Positions 27,868 to 38,710 of a stretch of 62,171 nt of DNA are shown here, piece by piece. A model generated the notes under the pieces. It searched no databases. It worked only from the letters and a program-made list of their open reading frames with translations, and had not been told where the DNA came from. Origin of the DNA: Thiohalocapsa sp. (lineage in GTDB: Bacteria > Pseudomonadota > Gammaproteobacteria > Chromatiales > Chromatiaceae). How positions within the stretch are numbered: the stretch's first letter is position 1; each line of letters opens with the position of its first letter. Position numbers and translations under genes: made by a program. The stretch spans positions 1 through 62,171 of the forward strand of contig JANQFX010000022.1 of the NCBI GenBank assembly GCA_028277725.1, in the 5' to 3' direction.

Positions 27868-29030
27868 CCACCCCGATCGGCATTGTTGCCAACGAGCCGT
27901 CCGGTGATCTACTCGGTGCCGCACTGGTCCGGGCGCTGTCGGATCTTGTCCCCGACCTTCGCTGTGTTGGCGTCGCCGGCCCGCACATGCTGGCCGCCGG
28001 CTGCGAGACGCTGTTGTCTCAGGAGCGTTTGTCCGTCATGGGGCTGGTGGAGGTCCTGAAGGTCTTGCCGAGCCTGCTGCGGGCCCGAGCGGACCTGGTA
28101 GGTCACTTCTCGGAGCATCCGCCCGGGGTTTTCATCGGCGTCGATGCGCCGGACTTCAATCTCGGTCTGGAACGGCGCCTGCGCGCCCGCGGTATTCCGA
28201 CGGTGCATCTGGTCAGCCCAACCATTTGGGCCTGGCGTCCCGGGCGGGTCAAGTCCATCCGCCGGGCGGTGGATCTGATGCTCTGCATCTTTCCGTTCGA
28301 GGAGGAGTTCCTACGCCGGCATGGCGTCGATGCGCACTACATCGGCCATCCCCTCGCGGATGAGATTCCGCTCGAGGATCAGGGTGCGTCTGCCCGCGCA
28401 GCGTTGGGCTACGCGGCAGGGGAGACCGTGATCGCGCTGCTGCCCGGCAGCCGCACGAGCGAGGTCGGCAAGCTCGCCGAGCCACTGCTGGAGACCGCGC
28501 GCTGGTGCCTGCAACGACGCCCGGAACTCGAGTTCGTGGTGCCCATGGTGTCCGAGCGTCTTCGGGATGTCTTCGAGGCCGAGCGCCGGCGCATCGCCCC
28601 GAGCCTGGAGCTGCAACTGCTCGTGGGCCAGAGCCGCACCGCCATCGCTGCGGCCGACGTCGTGCTCACCGCCTCCGGAACGGCGACCCTGGAGACGCTG
28701 TTGCTGCGCCGGCCCATGCTCGTCGCCTATCGGCTGAACGGCTTGACCTACCGGATGGTGATGGGTCTGAACCTCATCAAGGTGCCCTATGCCGCCATGG
28801 CCAATCTGCTCGCCGGCGAGGAACTGGCCCCGGAGTTCATCCAGGACCGCTGCCGCGCCGATCTGATGGGGCCGGCGCTGCTGCAGCTGCTCGACGACGC
28901 ACCGCGCAGGGAGCGCATCGGCCATCGCTATGCCGAGATCCACCGGCAGCTCAGGCGGGATGCCGCCCGCCGCGGGGCCGAGCGCATCGTCGAGCTGATC
29001 CGCGCGCGCGGAATCGGCGAGCCAGGATGA
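27864..29030 (+). CDS. lpxB: Lipid-A-disaccharide synthase
   Basis: This encodes 388 residues from GTG 27864, overlapping the lpxA stop. It joins UDP-diacylglucosamine and lipid X. Family segments: [14 protein letters not shown] opening ([13 protein letters not shown]), [52 protein letters not shown] and [12 protein letters not shown]. It is a peripheral inner-membrane glycosyltransferase. The stop overlaps the rnhB ATG. Confidence 0.96.
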   Translation: MTTPIGIVANEPSGDLLGAALVRALSDLVPDLRCVGVAGPHMLAAGCETLLSQERLSVMGLVEVLKVLPSLLRARADLVGHFSEHPPGVFIGVDAPDFNLGLERRLRARGIPTVHLVSPTIWAWRPGRVKSIRRAVDLMLCIFPFEEEFLRRHGVDAHYIGHPLADEIPLEDQGASARAALGYAAGETVIALLPGSRTSEVGKLAEPLLETARWCLQRRPELEFVVPMVSERLRDVFEAERRRIAPSLELQLLVGQSRTAIAAADVVLTASGTATLETLLLRRPMLVAYRLNGLTYRMVMGLNLIKVPYAAMANLLAGEELAPEFIQDRCRADLMGPALLQLLDDAPRRERIGHRYAEIHRQLRRDAARRGAERIVELIRARGIGEPG

Positions 29031-29659
29031 GTCTATCCGACCTGGAGTCGCTCACCGCCGGCGTCGACGAGGCGGGCCGCGGTCCATTGGCTGGTCCGGT
29101 CTGTGCTGCGGCGGTGATCCTGGATCCGGCGTGCATTCCGCCGGGGCTGGACGACTCCAAGCGCCTCAGCGAGGCCGCGCGCGAGGCCCTGGTGCCCATG
29201 ATCGAGCAGCAGGCCCGCGCCTGGGCCATCGCCTGGGCCAGTGTCGAGGAGATCGACCGGCTCAATATCCTGCAGGCCACGATGCTCGCCATGCGCCGAG
29301 CCCTGACAGCCCTGGAACCTCCACCCGCGCTGGCCCTGGTGGACGGTAACCGCTGCCCGGATGGGCTGACCTGTGCGGCCCGCCCCGTCGTCGGCGGCGA
29401 CGCCCTGGAGCCCGCGATCAGTGCGGCATCCATCCTCGCCAAGGTCGCGCGGGATCGGGAGATGCATCGCCTGGATACCTTCTACCCGCAATACGGCTTT
29501 GCGCGTCACAAGGGGTACGGCACCAAGGCGCATCTCACGGCACTTCGTCACCATGGCCCCTGCGATGAACACCGGCGCTCGTTCGCGCCGGTGCGCCGCC
29601 TGTTGCCGGCGGAGTCCGCGCCGCAGAATCCAGTGACGCCGGTTGGTCGCGACCGCTGA
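29027..29659 (+). CDS. rnhB: Ribonuclease HII
   Basis: This encodes 210 residues from ATG 29027, overlapping lpxB (ATGA). It removes ribonucleotides from [17 protein letters not shown] supplies the first two catalytic acids (Asp14, Glu15), ALVDGN the third, and [12 protein letters not shown] the fourth, with [14 protein letters not shown] downstream. The C terminus extends about 10 residues beyond the usual end. In E. coli dnaE and accA follow; here the cluster ends at a convergent gene. Confidence 0.95.
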   Translation: MSLSDLESLTAGVDEAGRGPLAGPVCAAAVILDPACIPPGLDDSKRLSEAAREALVPMIEQQARAWAIAWASVEEIDRLNILQATMLAMRRALTALEPPPALALVDGNRCPDGLTCAARPVVGGDALEPAISAASILAKVARDREMHRLDTFYPQYGFARHKGYGTKAHLTALRHHGPCDEHRRSFAPVRRLLPAESAPQNPVTPVGRDR

Positions 29660-29682
29660 CCGTCCGGCGATGGGCGCTCATC

Positions 29683-31056
29683 TCAGGCCGGAGCGCGAGC
29701 GCTCCTCGTTATCCCGGGCTCATCGTCCTGCATCGCCAGATCTTTCAGGGTCATGTCGCCCAAGGCCTCGTCCATCCCCTGTTGCAATCGCTGCTCGATA
29801 CGGGCGATCGGGCTGTCCTCGGGGATGTCCGGTAGGCCCGAGGAGCGCTCCTCGAATCGGCGCACGTAGCGCAAGAAGTCCGTTACCCGGACCTGTTCCG
29901 GCGCCTGCGCCGGCACCAGGCGAGACGGTTCGGACGCGGTCCGCTCCAGGAAGCGCCCGTCGCGTAGGGTGTCGATGAGGATGCGCACGTTGGCCGGGGG
30001 CATGCGGATCGATCGCGCAAGTTCCTCCTCGGTGACGCCCTCGCTGCCCGAAAAATGGCGTTCCACGATCCGGCGCATGAGCTGCAGCGCCACGCGCTCG
30101 CGCAGACGGTTGCTGAGCCTGAGCTCGCGATTCGGGGCGGCGAGGTATTCCGGATACTGCCAATAGAAGGCGATGTTGGCGCCGATGAGGACGATGAGCC
30201 AGGCGATGTAGACCCAGATCATGAACAGGATCAGGATCGCCAGTCCCGAATAGATGGCCGCATAGCGGGTGGAGCCCGCCATGAATTGCGCGAACAGGTC
30301 GCCGGCGGTGAGCCACAGCAGTGCGCCCGTCGCCGCCCCCACCAGGGCCGGGATCAGGCGCACGCGCGTGTTCGGCACGAAGCTGTAGACGAAGGCGAAG
30401 GCGAGGGTGATCAGCGAGAAGGGCAGCACTTGCTCGCCGATGTGCAGTAGAAAGCCGAAGGGTTCGATGTGTGCTACGCGCTGCACCAGCGTATTGCTGC
30501 GCAGCGAGGCGGACGCCGCGACGCCGGAGAACAGTAGTACGGGCCCCACGAGGAGTACGCTCAAGTAACGGCTGAATCGCTCGCTGAGCGGGCGCGGGTG
30601 TGAGATGCGCCAGATCATGTTGAACACCTGCTCGATCTTCGAAATCAGCGACAACACCGAATACAACAGGACCGCCAGGCCCACGGCGCCGAGCACGCCG
30701 ACATTGGTTCTGTCCACGTAGCCGATGAGTTGCTGTGCCACCTCCTGGGCACCGGCGCCGAGCGGGCTCAACGCCTGCAGCAGCATCGGCTCGATCTGAT
30801 TGTGCACGCCGAAGCCCTTGAGGACCGAGAAGCTCACCGCCAATAACGGCACCAGGCTGAGCAGGGTCGTATAGACCAGGCCCATGGCCTGGAGCGACAG
30901 GAGTCCGGACGAGAAGTCGAGGCCGATGGCGCGCGCCAGCCGCGCGGGCCGGCGCAGCCGTCGCTGCCAATGGGGCAGGGTGTCGACATCACCCCAGAGC
31001 AGGCGTTCCCAGCGGTTGGTTATGCCCATGGCGGAGATCGATCGCGCGGACGCCAT
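29683..31056 (-). CDS. YihY/BrkB family inner membrane protein (UPF0761)
   Basis: This encodes 457 residues from ATG 31056, chosen for AGAGG five bases upstream; in-frame starts at 31086 and 31029 are weaker. About six transmembrane helices occupy residues 40-310, with YTTLLSLVPLLAVSF, LRSNTLVQRV and FIPNTRVRLIPALVGA-like (FVPNTRVRLIPALVGAATGA) segments typical of the family. A C-terminal cytoplasmic winged-helix-like region (about 330-400, VTEEELARSIRMPPANVRILID) is present as in longer members. Despite the old 'RNase BN' label, the function is not established. Confidence 0.88.
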   Translation of the reverse strand: MASARSISAMGITNRWERLLWGDVDTLPHWQRRLRRPARLARAIGLDFSSGLLSLQAMGLVYTTLLSLVPLLAVSFSVLKGFGVHNQIEPMLLQALSPLGAGAQEVAQQLIGYVDRTNVGVLGAVGLAVLLYSVLSLISKIEQVFNMIWRISHPRPLSERFSRYLSVLLVGPVLLFSGVAASASLRSNTLVQRVAHIEPFGFLLHIGEQVLPFSLITLAFAFVYSFVPNTRVRLIPALVGAATGALLWLTAGDLFAQFMAGSTRYAAIYSGLAILILFMIWVYIAWLIVLIGANIAFYWQYPEYLAAPNRELRLSNRLRERVALQLMRRIVERHFSGSEGVTEEELARSIRMPPANVRILIDTLRDGRFLERTASEPSRLVPAQAPEQVRVTDFLRYVRRFEERSSGLPDIPEDSPIARIEQRLQQGMDEALGDMTLKDLAMQDDEPGITRSARAPA

Positions 31057-31121
31057 GCTTACCTCTGCTTGGCTCGCCCGGGCCACGGCCCGAGCCTGAA
31101 TTCGAACGAGGAGACCCTCGC

Positions 31122-31649
31122 GTGAAGCACTCTAACATCCTTGCCCTAGGCATCTTTCTGTCGGCGGCGGTCTGGCTGCCGTCGGCACTTGCGGAAGTCG
31201 ACGCGGACACGCTGCTGTCGCCCATGGCCGAACGCCCCGAGGTGCCCGATTTCGAGCTCCAGGGCCCGGATGGCGAGACCTATCGGCTGTCGCAGTGGCG
31301 AGGCAAACCCGTGATCGTCAACTTCTGGGCCACCTGGTGTCCGCCGTGTCGCGCGGAAATGCCCTCGATGCAGCGCGCCTGGGAGCAACTCCAGGACGAA
31401 GGTATCCAGCTCATCGCCATCAACGTCGGCGAAGGCGCAGGGGAGATCAACGCCTTCCTCGAGCAGGTGCCCGTGGATTTCCCGCTGCCGATGGACGCCG
31501 ATATGCACGTTGTGCAGAGCTGGCCCATGCGCGGGCTGCCGACGACCTTCGTCGTCGACGTGGACGGGCGCCTGGCCTACAAGGCGCAGGGTGAACGGGA
31601 GTGGGATGATCCGGCCCTGCTGGACATCGTCCGCGACCTGCGACAGTAG
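31122..31649 (+). CDS. TlpA-like periplasmic thiol-disulfide protein
   Basis: This encodes 175 residues from GTG 31122 with GAGGAG upstream. A signal peptide spans about 1-24 (ALGIFLSAAVWLPSALA). The thioredoxin fold has WCPPC (Cys73, Cys76) in NFWATWCPPCRAEMPSM and the cis-Pro loop GLPTTFVVD. This is the TlpA/ResA class, which reduces or exchanges disulfides in cytochrome c or other secreted proteins. The partner is unknown, and no ccm genes are near. Confidence 0.87.
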   Translation: MKHSNILALGIFLSAAVWLPSALAEVDADTLLSPMAERPEVPDFELQGPDGETYRLSQWRGKPVIVNFWATWCPPCRAEMPSMQRAWEQLQDEGIQLIAINVGEGAGEINAFLEQVPVDFPLPMDADMHVVQSWPMRGLPTTFVVDVDGRLAYKAQGEREWDDPALLDIVRDLRQ

Positions 31650-31694
31650 CAGCACCGGCGGCCCAGCTCGAAGACACGCCCGGACCAGCCCGAA

Positions 31695-33077
31695 TCAGCC
31701 CGATGGGTCGCGCTGGTCCACCGCGCAGAACATGTCGAGCAGGCCGTCGTTCTCGACGATCTTGTGGCCCAGGATGTAGCCCGCCGCCGACCAGACCTGG
31801 TTGAGGTGCGCGCGACGCCCGATGAGGTTACCCGCGCGCCCATCGTAGTACTCCGGCCAGTGGGCGTTGGGCAGTCGATGATCGGCGACATCCAGTGCCA
31901 GCTGTGCCAGGTCGCCTCGGCCCGACTTCATCGCTGCCGCGACGAACGCCCAGATCAGCACCGGCCAGTTGCCGCCGTTGTGATAGGACCAGGGCACGTT
32001 CTTTGGATCGCTGCCGGTCATGAAGATCCACTCCTTGCCGGCCACCGCCGGGTATACCAGCTTGGCCGGCATGGTGCCGACCAGGTCCTCCCAGCGATCC
32101 TGATACAGCCGCATGATGCCCTGCGCCTCGCGTTGGCCTGTGATGCCGAAGATGGTGGCGAGCAGGTTGCCGAAGGCAAAGAAGCGGAAGTCCATCCGGC
32201 CGGGGCCCAGATTGCCCACCAGATAGCCCGCGCGGGCCGGCAGCCAGTCCACCACCCATTCGGGGATGGATTCCGGGTAAATGTTCAGCATGTTCACGCT
32301 GCCGGTGCCGAACTCCTCGGTACGGTAGCGGTGTATCTCGTTCAGGCGTTCCATGTCGAGCCAGTAGAACAGCTGCACATAGTTGCGCAGCATATTGGCG
32401 CGCTTCTCGGCCAGGACGATCAGGTCGTGGACCTCGGGCGTGTCGCGCAGCAGTTCGATGGCACTTACCAGCATCCCGTAGAAGAGCGACTGGATCTCGA
32501 GCGGATGCCCGTAGACGCCCATGCGCCGGTCGATCATGAAGGCCCCGTCCGGCACCAGCAGCGTCGGGAAGACCTCGAATCCCTCGCGCAGCGTCAGCTC
32601 CAGCACCCCGCGCAGGGCGCGCTGCACCTCGGGCTCCGAGGCGAGGGCGCGGTCGCCGGTGGCGCGGCAGTAGATGTTGAGCAGGATCACCCACCACATC
32701 ATCGCGTCGACCGGCGCCACGCGACCGATGGCGTGGTCGCCGAAGTCCGCACGGATACGCTCCGCGCCGGACTCGTCCAGCGCGACGCGGAAGCTCGCCG
32801 GTAGCACGGCCGGCTCGATCCCGTGGCCGTGGATGCGCTGATGTTGGCTGCGCAGCCGCAGCACGGTACGCAGGAAGTTGCGCACGATCTCGCCCTCGCC
32901 GTCCGCCAGGAACACGAGCGCCGAGGGTACGAAGTCCCGAACGAAGCAATCGTGGTAGTTCTCGGCCTCGGCGCCGCCGTCGGCAACGGCGGCGACCGTG
33001 CCGACCGGCTCTCCGCCGTAGGTCATCACCGAGTTGCGCAAGAGCGTATAGGCGGATGCGATGGCTTCGTCGTTCAA
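31695..33077 (-). CDS. GH100 alkaline/neutral invertase
   Basis: This encodes 460 residues. The start is inferred to be TTG 33077, because GGAG lies six bases upstream and homology-like sequence begins there (NDEAIASAYTLL); the longer open frame upstream is non-coding. Segments FVRDFVPSALVFLADGE (from residue 45), LPASFRV, ADFGDHAIGRVAPVDAMMWW, VPDGAFMIDRRMGVYGHPLE, WSYHNGGNWPVLIWAF and HLNQVWSAAGYIL are those of plant and cyanobacterial neutral invertases ((alpha/alpha)6 barrel). It would hydrolyse sucrose to glucose and fructose in the cytoplasm. There is no signal peptide. No sucrose synthesis gene is in the window. Confidence 0.88.
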   Translation of the reverse strand: MNDEAIASAYTLLRNSVMTYGGEPVGTVAAVADGGAEAENYHDCFVRDFVPSALVFLADGEGEIVRNFLRTVLRLRSQHQRIHGHGIEPAVLPASFRVALDESGAERIRADFGDHAIGRVAPVDAMMWWVILLNIYCRATGDRALASEPEVQRALRGVLELTLREGFEVFPTLLVPDGAFMIDRRMGVYGHPLEIQSLFYGMLVSAIELLRDTPEVHDLIVLAEKRANMLRNYVQLFYWLDMERLNEIHRYRTEEFGTGSVNMLNIYPESIPEWVVDWLPARAGYLVGNLGPGRMDFRFFAFGNLLATIFGITGQREAQGIMRLYQDRWEDLVGTMPAKLVYPAVAGKEWIFMTGSDPKNVPWSYHNGGNWPVLIWAFVAAAMKSGRGDLAQLALDVADHRLPNAHWPEYYDGRAGNLIGRRAHLNQVWSAAGYILGHKIVENDGLLDMFCAVDQRDPSG

Positions 33078-33192
33078 TCGGGGGCTCCGGTGGGATGGAT
33101 CGATGCGGGTTGTGGGCGTCGGTGCACTGTCGCGTGGCCGCCGCTGCCCTTGGTCGGTGACGCGGCGGTGTGGGTCGAAAGGGGACTGGTCT

Positions 33193-33582
33193 TCAACCCA
33201 GGGCTTCGCGGAGAAGCCGCAGGCTGAGCAGCAGTGCGGCGCCGGTGAGCCCGACGAGCGCCAGCGCGAGCAGCCGGTACCAGAACCGGGCGGCGCCGCG
33301 CTTGATTCGCCGCCATAGCGGTGCGGAGCGCTGTGCCGGCGGCGGCAGGTCCTCGAAGGTCGCGATGAACAGGTTTGCGACCAGGCACCACACCAGCCCG
33401 AGCACCAGCGCCGGCAGCCAGTCCTCGCCCGCGCCCGGGTCGGCGAAGAGCACCAGGTAGGCCGTTGCTGCGAAGAACAGCACACCGAGGCCGGTGATGA
33501 CCCGCCGCGCCGGGCGCAGCCGATGCGCTAGTCGTTGCAGGTGGATGAGCATGGGCGCCTGTGGCAAAGCGTCTGGCTCCAT
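33193..33582 (-). CDS. Small membrane protein, three predicted helices
   Basis: This encodes up to 129 residues from ATG 33582; ATG 33552 would remove ten. Hydrophobic spans fall around residues 30-47, 55-75 and 105-122, separated by a proline/arginine-rich loop. No known domain is recognised. It lies upstream of the invertase gene on the same strand with a 115-base gap, so co-expression is possible but not shown. Confidence 0.6.
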   Translation of the reverse strand: MEPDALPQAPMLIHLQRLAHRLRPARRVITGLGVLFFAATAYLVLFADPGAGEDWLPALVLGLVWCLVANLFIATFEDLPPPAQRSAPLWRRIKRGAARFWYRLLALALVGLTGAALLLSLRLLREALG

Positions 33583-33634
33583 GCGCGTCGGACGCTGGGT
33601 CTCCTGGCGCGCTAGGCCGAGCTTGACTCTTGCG

Positions 33635-33886
33635 TCACATGAACAGTGGCACGTAGGCCGTCAGCGCCCGGTCTTTATACCTGCTTCCATTGATCTGGTT
33701 GGCGATCTTGTCCGCGGCCACGCGGTCGAGGTTCGGCAACTCCAGCACGGCGCCGACCTTGTCCTGGTCGCCCTCGTGGCTCAGAGTGACTCGCGGGGCC
33801 TCGGCACCGGCTTCGCGCGCGACCTGCTCGAGTTCCTCCACGGTCACATCAGGCGGCAGGTTGCCGATGAGGATTCGCTGGCTCAT
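33635..33886 (-). CDS. RRM-type RNA-binding protein
   Basis: The protein has 83 residues and is a single RNA-recognition motif. RNP2 is seen as ILIGNLPPDV (residues 5-14) and an RNP1-like strand as KVGAVLELPN (43-52), weaker than usual because it lacks the aromatic pair. The beta4/C-terminal end is DRALTAYVPLF. Such small solitary RRM proteins in bacteria probably bind mRNA or sRNA; the target is unknown. Confidence 0.75.
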   Translation of the reverse strand: MSQRILIGNLPPDVTVEELEQVAREAGAEAPRVTLSHEGDQDKVGAVLELPNLDRVAADKIANQINGSRYKDRALTAYVPLFM

Positions 33887-33981
33887 GTCTGGGGCTCCTG
33901 TTGGTTCTTCTTGAGTGGTGGGCCGACAGGGGAAAGGCCCAAGGGGCTGGTCGGCTGGGTTGGCGGGAAGGACCGGTTGCG

Positions 33982-34353
33982 TCAGGGGCGCGGTGGCTGG
34001 GCCGGGGGTAGGAAGCCCAGGTCGCGTGCGGCGTCGAGCGCATCGGCGTCGATCTCGAAGACATTGATACGCCCCGTCGGTGCATCACAGACCGCAGGTA
34101 CCATCATGCCGCTGGACATGTTCCGCGCCGAGTAGACCTCGATGCCCGCGTCCGTGAGCTGCGCGCGCATCTGCTCCGGGGGCGTGCCGGAGTTCGGCTG
34201 GCATTGCAGGCTACCGTCCGGCTGTTGAATCTGGACCCTGGATACATCGGCGGCAAGGGCCGAGCCACCCAGGCACGCGGTCGCCGAAAACAGCACGGCG
34301 ACGAGTCGCTTGGCCAGGTGCTCGATGGGCCCGGTGGGACGCTGCGCGGTCAT
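33982..34353 (-). CDS. Small exported protein of unknown function
   Basis: The protein has 123 residues with a signal peptide around 12-35 (LAKRLVAVLFSATACLGGSALA). Mature segments LQCQPNSGTPPEQMRAQLTDAG and MMVPAVCDAPTGRINVFEID contain one cysteine each, probably forming a disulfide. I do not recognise the family with certainty; similar small periplasmic proteins are common in gammaproteobacteria. It is divergent from ubiG. Confidence 0.6.
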   Translation of the reverse strand: MTAQRPTGPIEHLAKRLVAVLFSATACLGGSALAADVSRVQIQQPDGSLQCQPNSGTPPEQMRAQLTDAGIEVYSARNMSSGMMVPAVCDAPTGRINVFEIDADALDAARDLGFLPPAQPPRP

Positions 34354-34496
34354 TGCGATCTCCGATAGACATCCGTTGGAGCCTCGATTCTAGCGGAGGC
34401 GCGGGCTTCTGGCTGAGGCGAGAGGCCCTTCGGTTGGAAAGCGCCAGCGCGAGCCGGATATTCGCCGGAACCACTGTACAGGGGAAGACCGCAGCC

Positions 34497-35261
34497 ATGA
34501 CCGCCGCCCACCTCACCGCACCGGACATCGACCCGAACGAAGTCGAGTACTTCGAGAAGCTCGCCCACCGCTGGTGGGACGACCAAGGCCCTTTCTGGCC
34601 ACTGCACAAGCTCAACACGTTCCGGTTGAACTACGTGCGCGATAGGCTCTGCGCAGTCTTCGGCCGCGACCCCGCCGCGGAGCGTCCGCTGGAGGGTCTG
34701 CAGGTGCTCGACATCGGCTGCGGCGGCGGCATCCTAAGCGAATCCGTGCATCGGCTCGGCGCCACCGTCACCGGCACCGAGATCACGGAGAAGAACATCC
34801 GAGTCGCCGAGATCCACGCCGGATGGAGCGGTGCAGACATCGACTACCGACTGGTGACCGCCGACGACCTGGCTGCCAGCGGCGCTAGCTTCGATGCAGT
34901 GCTCAACATGGAGGTGGTCGAACACGTGGAGCATCTGCCGGATTTCTTGGCCAGCTGCGCGCGGTTGGTGCGCCCCGGCGGCGTCATGGTTGTGGCGACC
35001 ATCAACCGGACCTGGCTGGCCTGGATCAGTGCCATCATCGGCGCCGAGTACATCCTCAACTGGTTGCCAAAGGGCACCCATCACTATCGCAAGCTGGTGA
35101 AGCCCAAGGAGCTGAAGAGTGGGCTCGGCGGGGAGTTCAGGGTCATCCACGAGACCGGTGTACGCGTGAACCCCTTCAATCGCGCCTTCTCCTTCAGCGG
35201 CTACAAGGGCATCAATTACATGATGGTCTTCCAGCGGGCGCCGTCGGAGCACGGGGGCTGA
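34497..35261 (+). CDS. ubiG: Ubiquinone O-methyltransferase UbiG
   Basis: This encodes 254 residues from ATG 34497; the upstream open frame is non-coding. It performs both O-methylations in ubiquinone synthesis. VDPNEVEYFEKLAHRWWD-like opening (IDPNEVEYFEKLAHRWWD), the SAM loop VLDIGCGGGILSES, MEVVEHVEHL and the membrane-association segment TWLAWISAIIGAEYIL with LPKGTHHYRK are characteristic. The next gene starts three bases downstream and is probably co-transcribed. Confidence 0.95.
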   Translation: MTAAHLTAPDIDPNEVEYFEKLAHRWWDDQGPFWPLHKLNTFRLNYVRDRLCAVFGRDPAAERPLEGLQVLDIGCGGGILSESVHRLGATVTGTEITEKNIRVAEIHAGWSGADIDYRLVTADDLAASGASFDAVLNMEVVEHVEHLPDFLASCARLVRPGGVMVVATINRTWLAWISAIIGAEYILNWLPKGTHHYRKLVKPKELKSGLGGEFRVIHETGVRVNPFNRAFSFSGYKGINYMMVFQRAPSEHGG

Positions 35262-35264
35262 TCC

Positions 35265-35882
35265 ATGCACATCGCACTCTTCGGCGCCACCGGCGGCACC
35301 GGGCATCAGGTGCTGGTGCAGGCCCTGGAAGCCGGGCACAGCGTCACAGCATTGGTGCGGGATCCATCCAAGCTGGCCGGCCATGACCGCCTGACGGTCG
35401 CTCAAGGGGATGTGCTGGATCAGGCCGCCGTGAACGCCTGTGTCGAGGGTACAGACGCCGTGGCTTGCGTGCTCGGTACGCGCCCCGGCACCAAGGGCGA
35501 GCCGGTCGAGGCCCGCGGTACCGAGCGTGTATTGGCGGCCATGGCCGAGCAAGGCGTACGCCGGATCGTGGTCGTTTCCTCCATGGGCGTCGGCGATAGC
35601 CGCGAGCAGATTCCCTGGTTCTTCCGCATGGTCATGAATCTGACGCTCAAGCGTATCTTCCAGGCCAAGGAAGAACAGGAGCGCCTGGTTATGGCCAGCG
35701 ACAGCGACTGGACTATCGTCCGCCCGAGCGGTTTGACCGACGGCTCGCGCACCGGCAGCTACCGACATGGGCTCGACAGGAGTGTCACCGGCAGCCGTGT
35801 CTCCCGTGCCGATGTCGCCCACTTCGTCCTCGAGCAACTCGGGGAAGACACCTACCTCAAACAGGCGCCCTGGATCACCTGA
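35265..35882 (+). CDS. NAD(P)-binding SDR-type oxidoreductase
   Basis: The protein has 205 residues. The N terminus ALFGATGGTGHQVL (Gly-rich loop at 7-13) and RDPSKL are an NAD(P)-binding Rossmann fold; VVVSSMGVGDS and WTIVRPSGLTDG place it in the atypical SDR_a5/NmrA-like group related to BLVRB-type flavin reductases. The catalytic YxxxK is not obvious, as is usual for that group. Substrate unknown. It follows ubiG by three bases. Confidence 0.82.
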   Translation: MHIALFGATGGTGHQVLVQALEAGHSVTALVRDPSKLAGHDRLTVAQGDVLDQAAVNACVEGTDAVACVLGTRPGTKGEPVEARGTERVLAAMAEQGVRRIVVVSSMGVGDSREQIPWFFRMVMNLTLKRIFQAKEEQERLVMASDSDWTIVRPSGLTDGSRTGSYRHGLDRSVTGSRVSRADVAHFVLEQLGEDTYLKQAPWIT

Positions 35883-35893
35883 GGCGTCTGCCG

Positions 35894-35922
35894 CGATCGT
35901 CATCGGGCTTCACTGACGATCG
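35894..35922. terminator. Stem-loop after the ubiG-SDR unit
   Basis: CGATCGTCA (35894-35902) and TGACGATCG (35914-35922) form a perfect nine-base stem with an 11-base loop, 12 bases after the SDR stop. There is no T-tract, so it may be a weak or Rho-assisted terminator. The rest of the 308-base convergent gap (35883-36190) shows no gene. Confidence 0.45.
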
Positions 35923-36190
35923 ACCTCGTTGCTGTCTGGAGGAATGCGGCGCCGTTGGGCACTCCGCCGGCGCGGCAGACACCGGAGCTTGCGCCGCCGG
36001 TGATTGGACGCGCCGCATCATGAAGACGCCCCGTCGTTCACGCTGCCCATGGAGCGCATCGACCGAAGCGCTGCAACTCGGGTCGATCGACCGGATACTC
36101 CCGGCGGTTGGAACGTCGCTCGATCACGTCGAAGCAGCCGACTCGAGCATTGGCCAAGAAGACCAGGAAACCCCGGAAATGCCGTACCGC

Positions 36191-37504
36191 CTACTTCTGC
36201 CCAATCCGCTCTCCCCAGCCCCGCGCCGCTTTGATGATCGCGTCGGGGTCGAGTGTCAGCACCGCGCCGTCGCGCACCACCTGGCGACCTCCGATCCAGA
36301 CCTGGCGCACCTGGTGGCTGCTGGCGGCATAGACCAGTTGCGAGCAAGGGTGGTACATCGGCTGCGTGTGCGGGTTGTCCAGGTCCAGGGCGACCACGTC
36401 GGCGGCCTTGCCGACCTCCAGTGAGCCGATCTCATCCTCTAGCCCCAGCGCCTTGGCGCCGTTCCACGTGGCCATGCGCAGGGCTTGTTCCGCCGGCACG
36501 GCATTGGCCATGCCGGAGACACCCTTGGCGAGCAGGGCGGCGGTCCGCAGCTCGCCGAGCACGTTGAGGTCGTTGTTGCTGGCGGCGCCATCGGTGCCGA
36601 GGGCGACGTTGACGCCGGCGGCGATGAGATCGTGGACCGGGCAGAAGCCGCTCGCGAGCTTGAGGTTCGATTCCGGGCAATGCACCACGTGTGCGCCGGT
36701 GTCGGCCAAGCGCAGGATCTCCTCGTCTTCCAGCTGCGTCATGTGCACGGCGATGAGCTGCGGGCCGAGCAGCCCGAACCGGTCGAGCCGGGCGATGGGC
36801 CGCTCGCCGTGCATGCCCAGCACCTGCTGGACCTCGTCTCGGGTCTCGTGCAGGTGGATATGCACCTGCGCGTCGAGCTCGTCGGCGAGGGTGCGGATAC
36901 GCTGTAGCGGCTCCTCGGAGACCGTGTAGGTGGAGTGCGGCGCGAACGCCGGTCTTACCAGCGGGTGGCCCCGGTACCGGTCGTGCAGCTCCAGCCCGCG
37001 GTGCAGATAGTCGTGCGCGTTGTCGGCGTAGCGGGTCGGGAAGTCGACCACGATCATGCCCGCGACCACGCGCATGCCGGCCTCGGCACAGACCTTTGCC
37101 GTGACCTCGGCGTGGAAGTACATGTCGTTGAAGCAGGTCACGCCGCCGCGCAGCATCTCCAGCAGCGCCAACCTCGTGCCGTCGGCGACGAACTCTTGAT
37201 CCACCCAACGGCCTTCTGCGGGCCAGATGTGCTCATGCAGCCAGGTCATCAGCGGCAGGTCGTCCGCGAGCCCGCGTAGCAGGCTCATGGGCGAGTGGGT
37301 GTGGGCGTTGATCAGGCCGGGGATCAAGACATGCCCCGGCAGGTCCAGGGTCCTGGTCGCGTCGATCTGGGCCTCCGCCTCGGTGCGTGGCAGCAGGGCG
37401 GCGATGCGCCCGTCGGCGATGGCGAGGCTGTGTTTGGCCAGCGTCTCGTCGCTGGCGTCGACCGGCAGGATCCAGTCGGCGTGGATCAGGAGCTCTGCTT
37501 GCAT
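36191..37504 (-). CDS. mtaD: 5-methylthioadenosine/S-adenosylhomocysteine deaminase (TrzA/AtzA family)
   Basis: This encodes 437 residues from ATG 37504 (MQAELLIHADWILPVDAS); the much longer open frame upstream is antisense to mtnA and not real. Zinc ligands appear as INAHTHSP (His68, His70), the HLHETRDE segment, VHMTQL and GTDGAASNND. It deaminates methylthioadenosine and S-adenosylhomocysteine. It is divergent from mtnA (132 bases), which acts on the methylthioribose branch, supporting this substrate over other amidohydrolase options. Confidence 0.88.
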   Translation of the reverse strand: MQAELLIHADWILPVDASDETLAKHSLAIADGRIAALLPRTEAEAQIDATRTLDLPGHVLIPGLINAHTHSPMSLLRGLADDLPLMTWLHEHIWPAEGRWVDQEFVADGTRLALLEMLRGGVTCFNDMYFHAEVTAKVCAEAGMRVVAGMIVVDFPTRYADNAHDYLHRGLELHDRYRGHPLVRPAFAPHSTYTVSEEPLQRIRTLADELDAQVHIHLHETRDEVQQVLGMHGERPIARLDRFGLLGPQLIAVHMTQLEDEEILRLADTGAHVVHCPESNLKLASGFCPVHDLIAAGVNVALGTDGAASNNDLNVLGELRTAALLAKGVSGMANAVPAEQALRMATWNGAKALGLEDEIGSLEVGKAADVVALDLDNPHTQPMYHPCSQLVYAASSHQVRQVWIGGRQVVRDGAVLTLDPDAIIKAARGWGERIGQK

Positions 37505-37636
37505 GGCTGTTTCGGTTCCGGCTGAGGGGGTGCGTCCCGACGAGGCCACGGCGGGTTGGCTGGCGAACGGGTGCTTGAGCCATGTCGCAGGACGGACAAG
37601 AATGCGCAACCGCACTCTGCCACAAGGCCCGAATCC

Positions 37637-38709
<1,073 letters not shown>

Positions 38710-38710
<1 letters not shown>

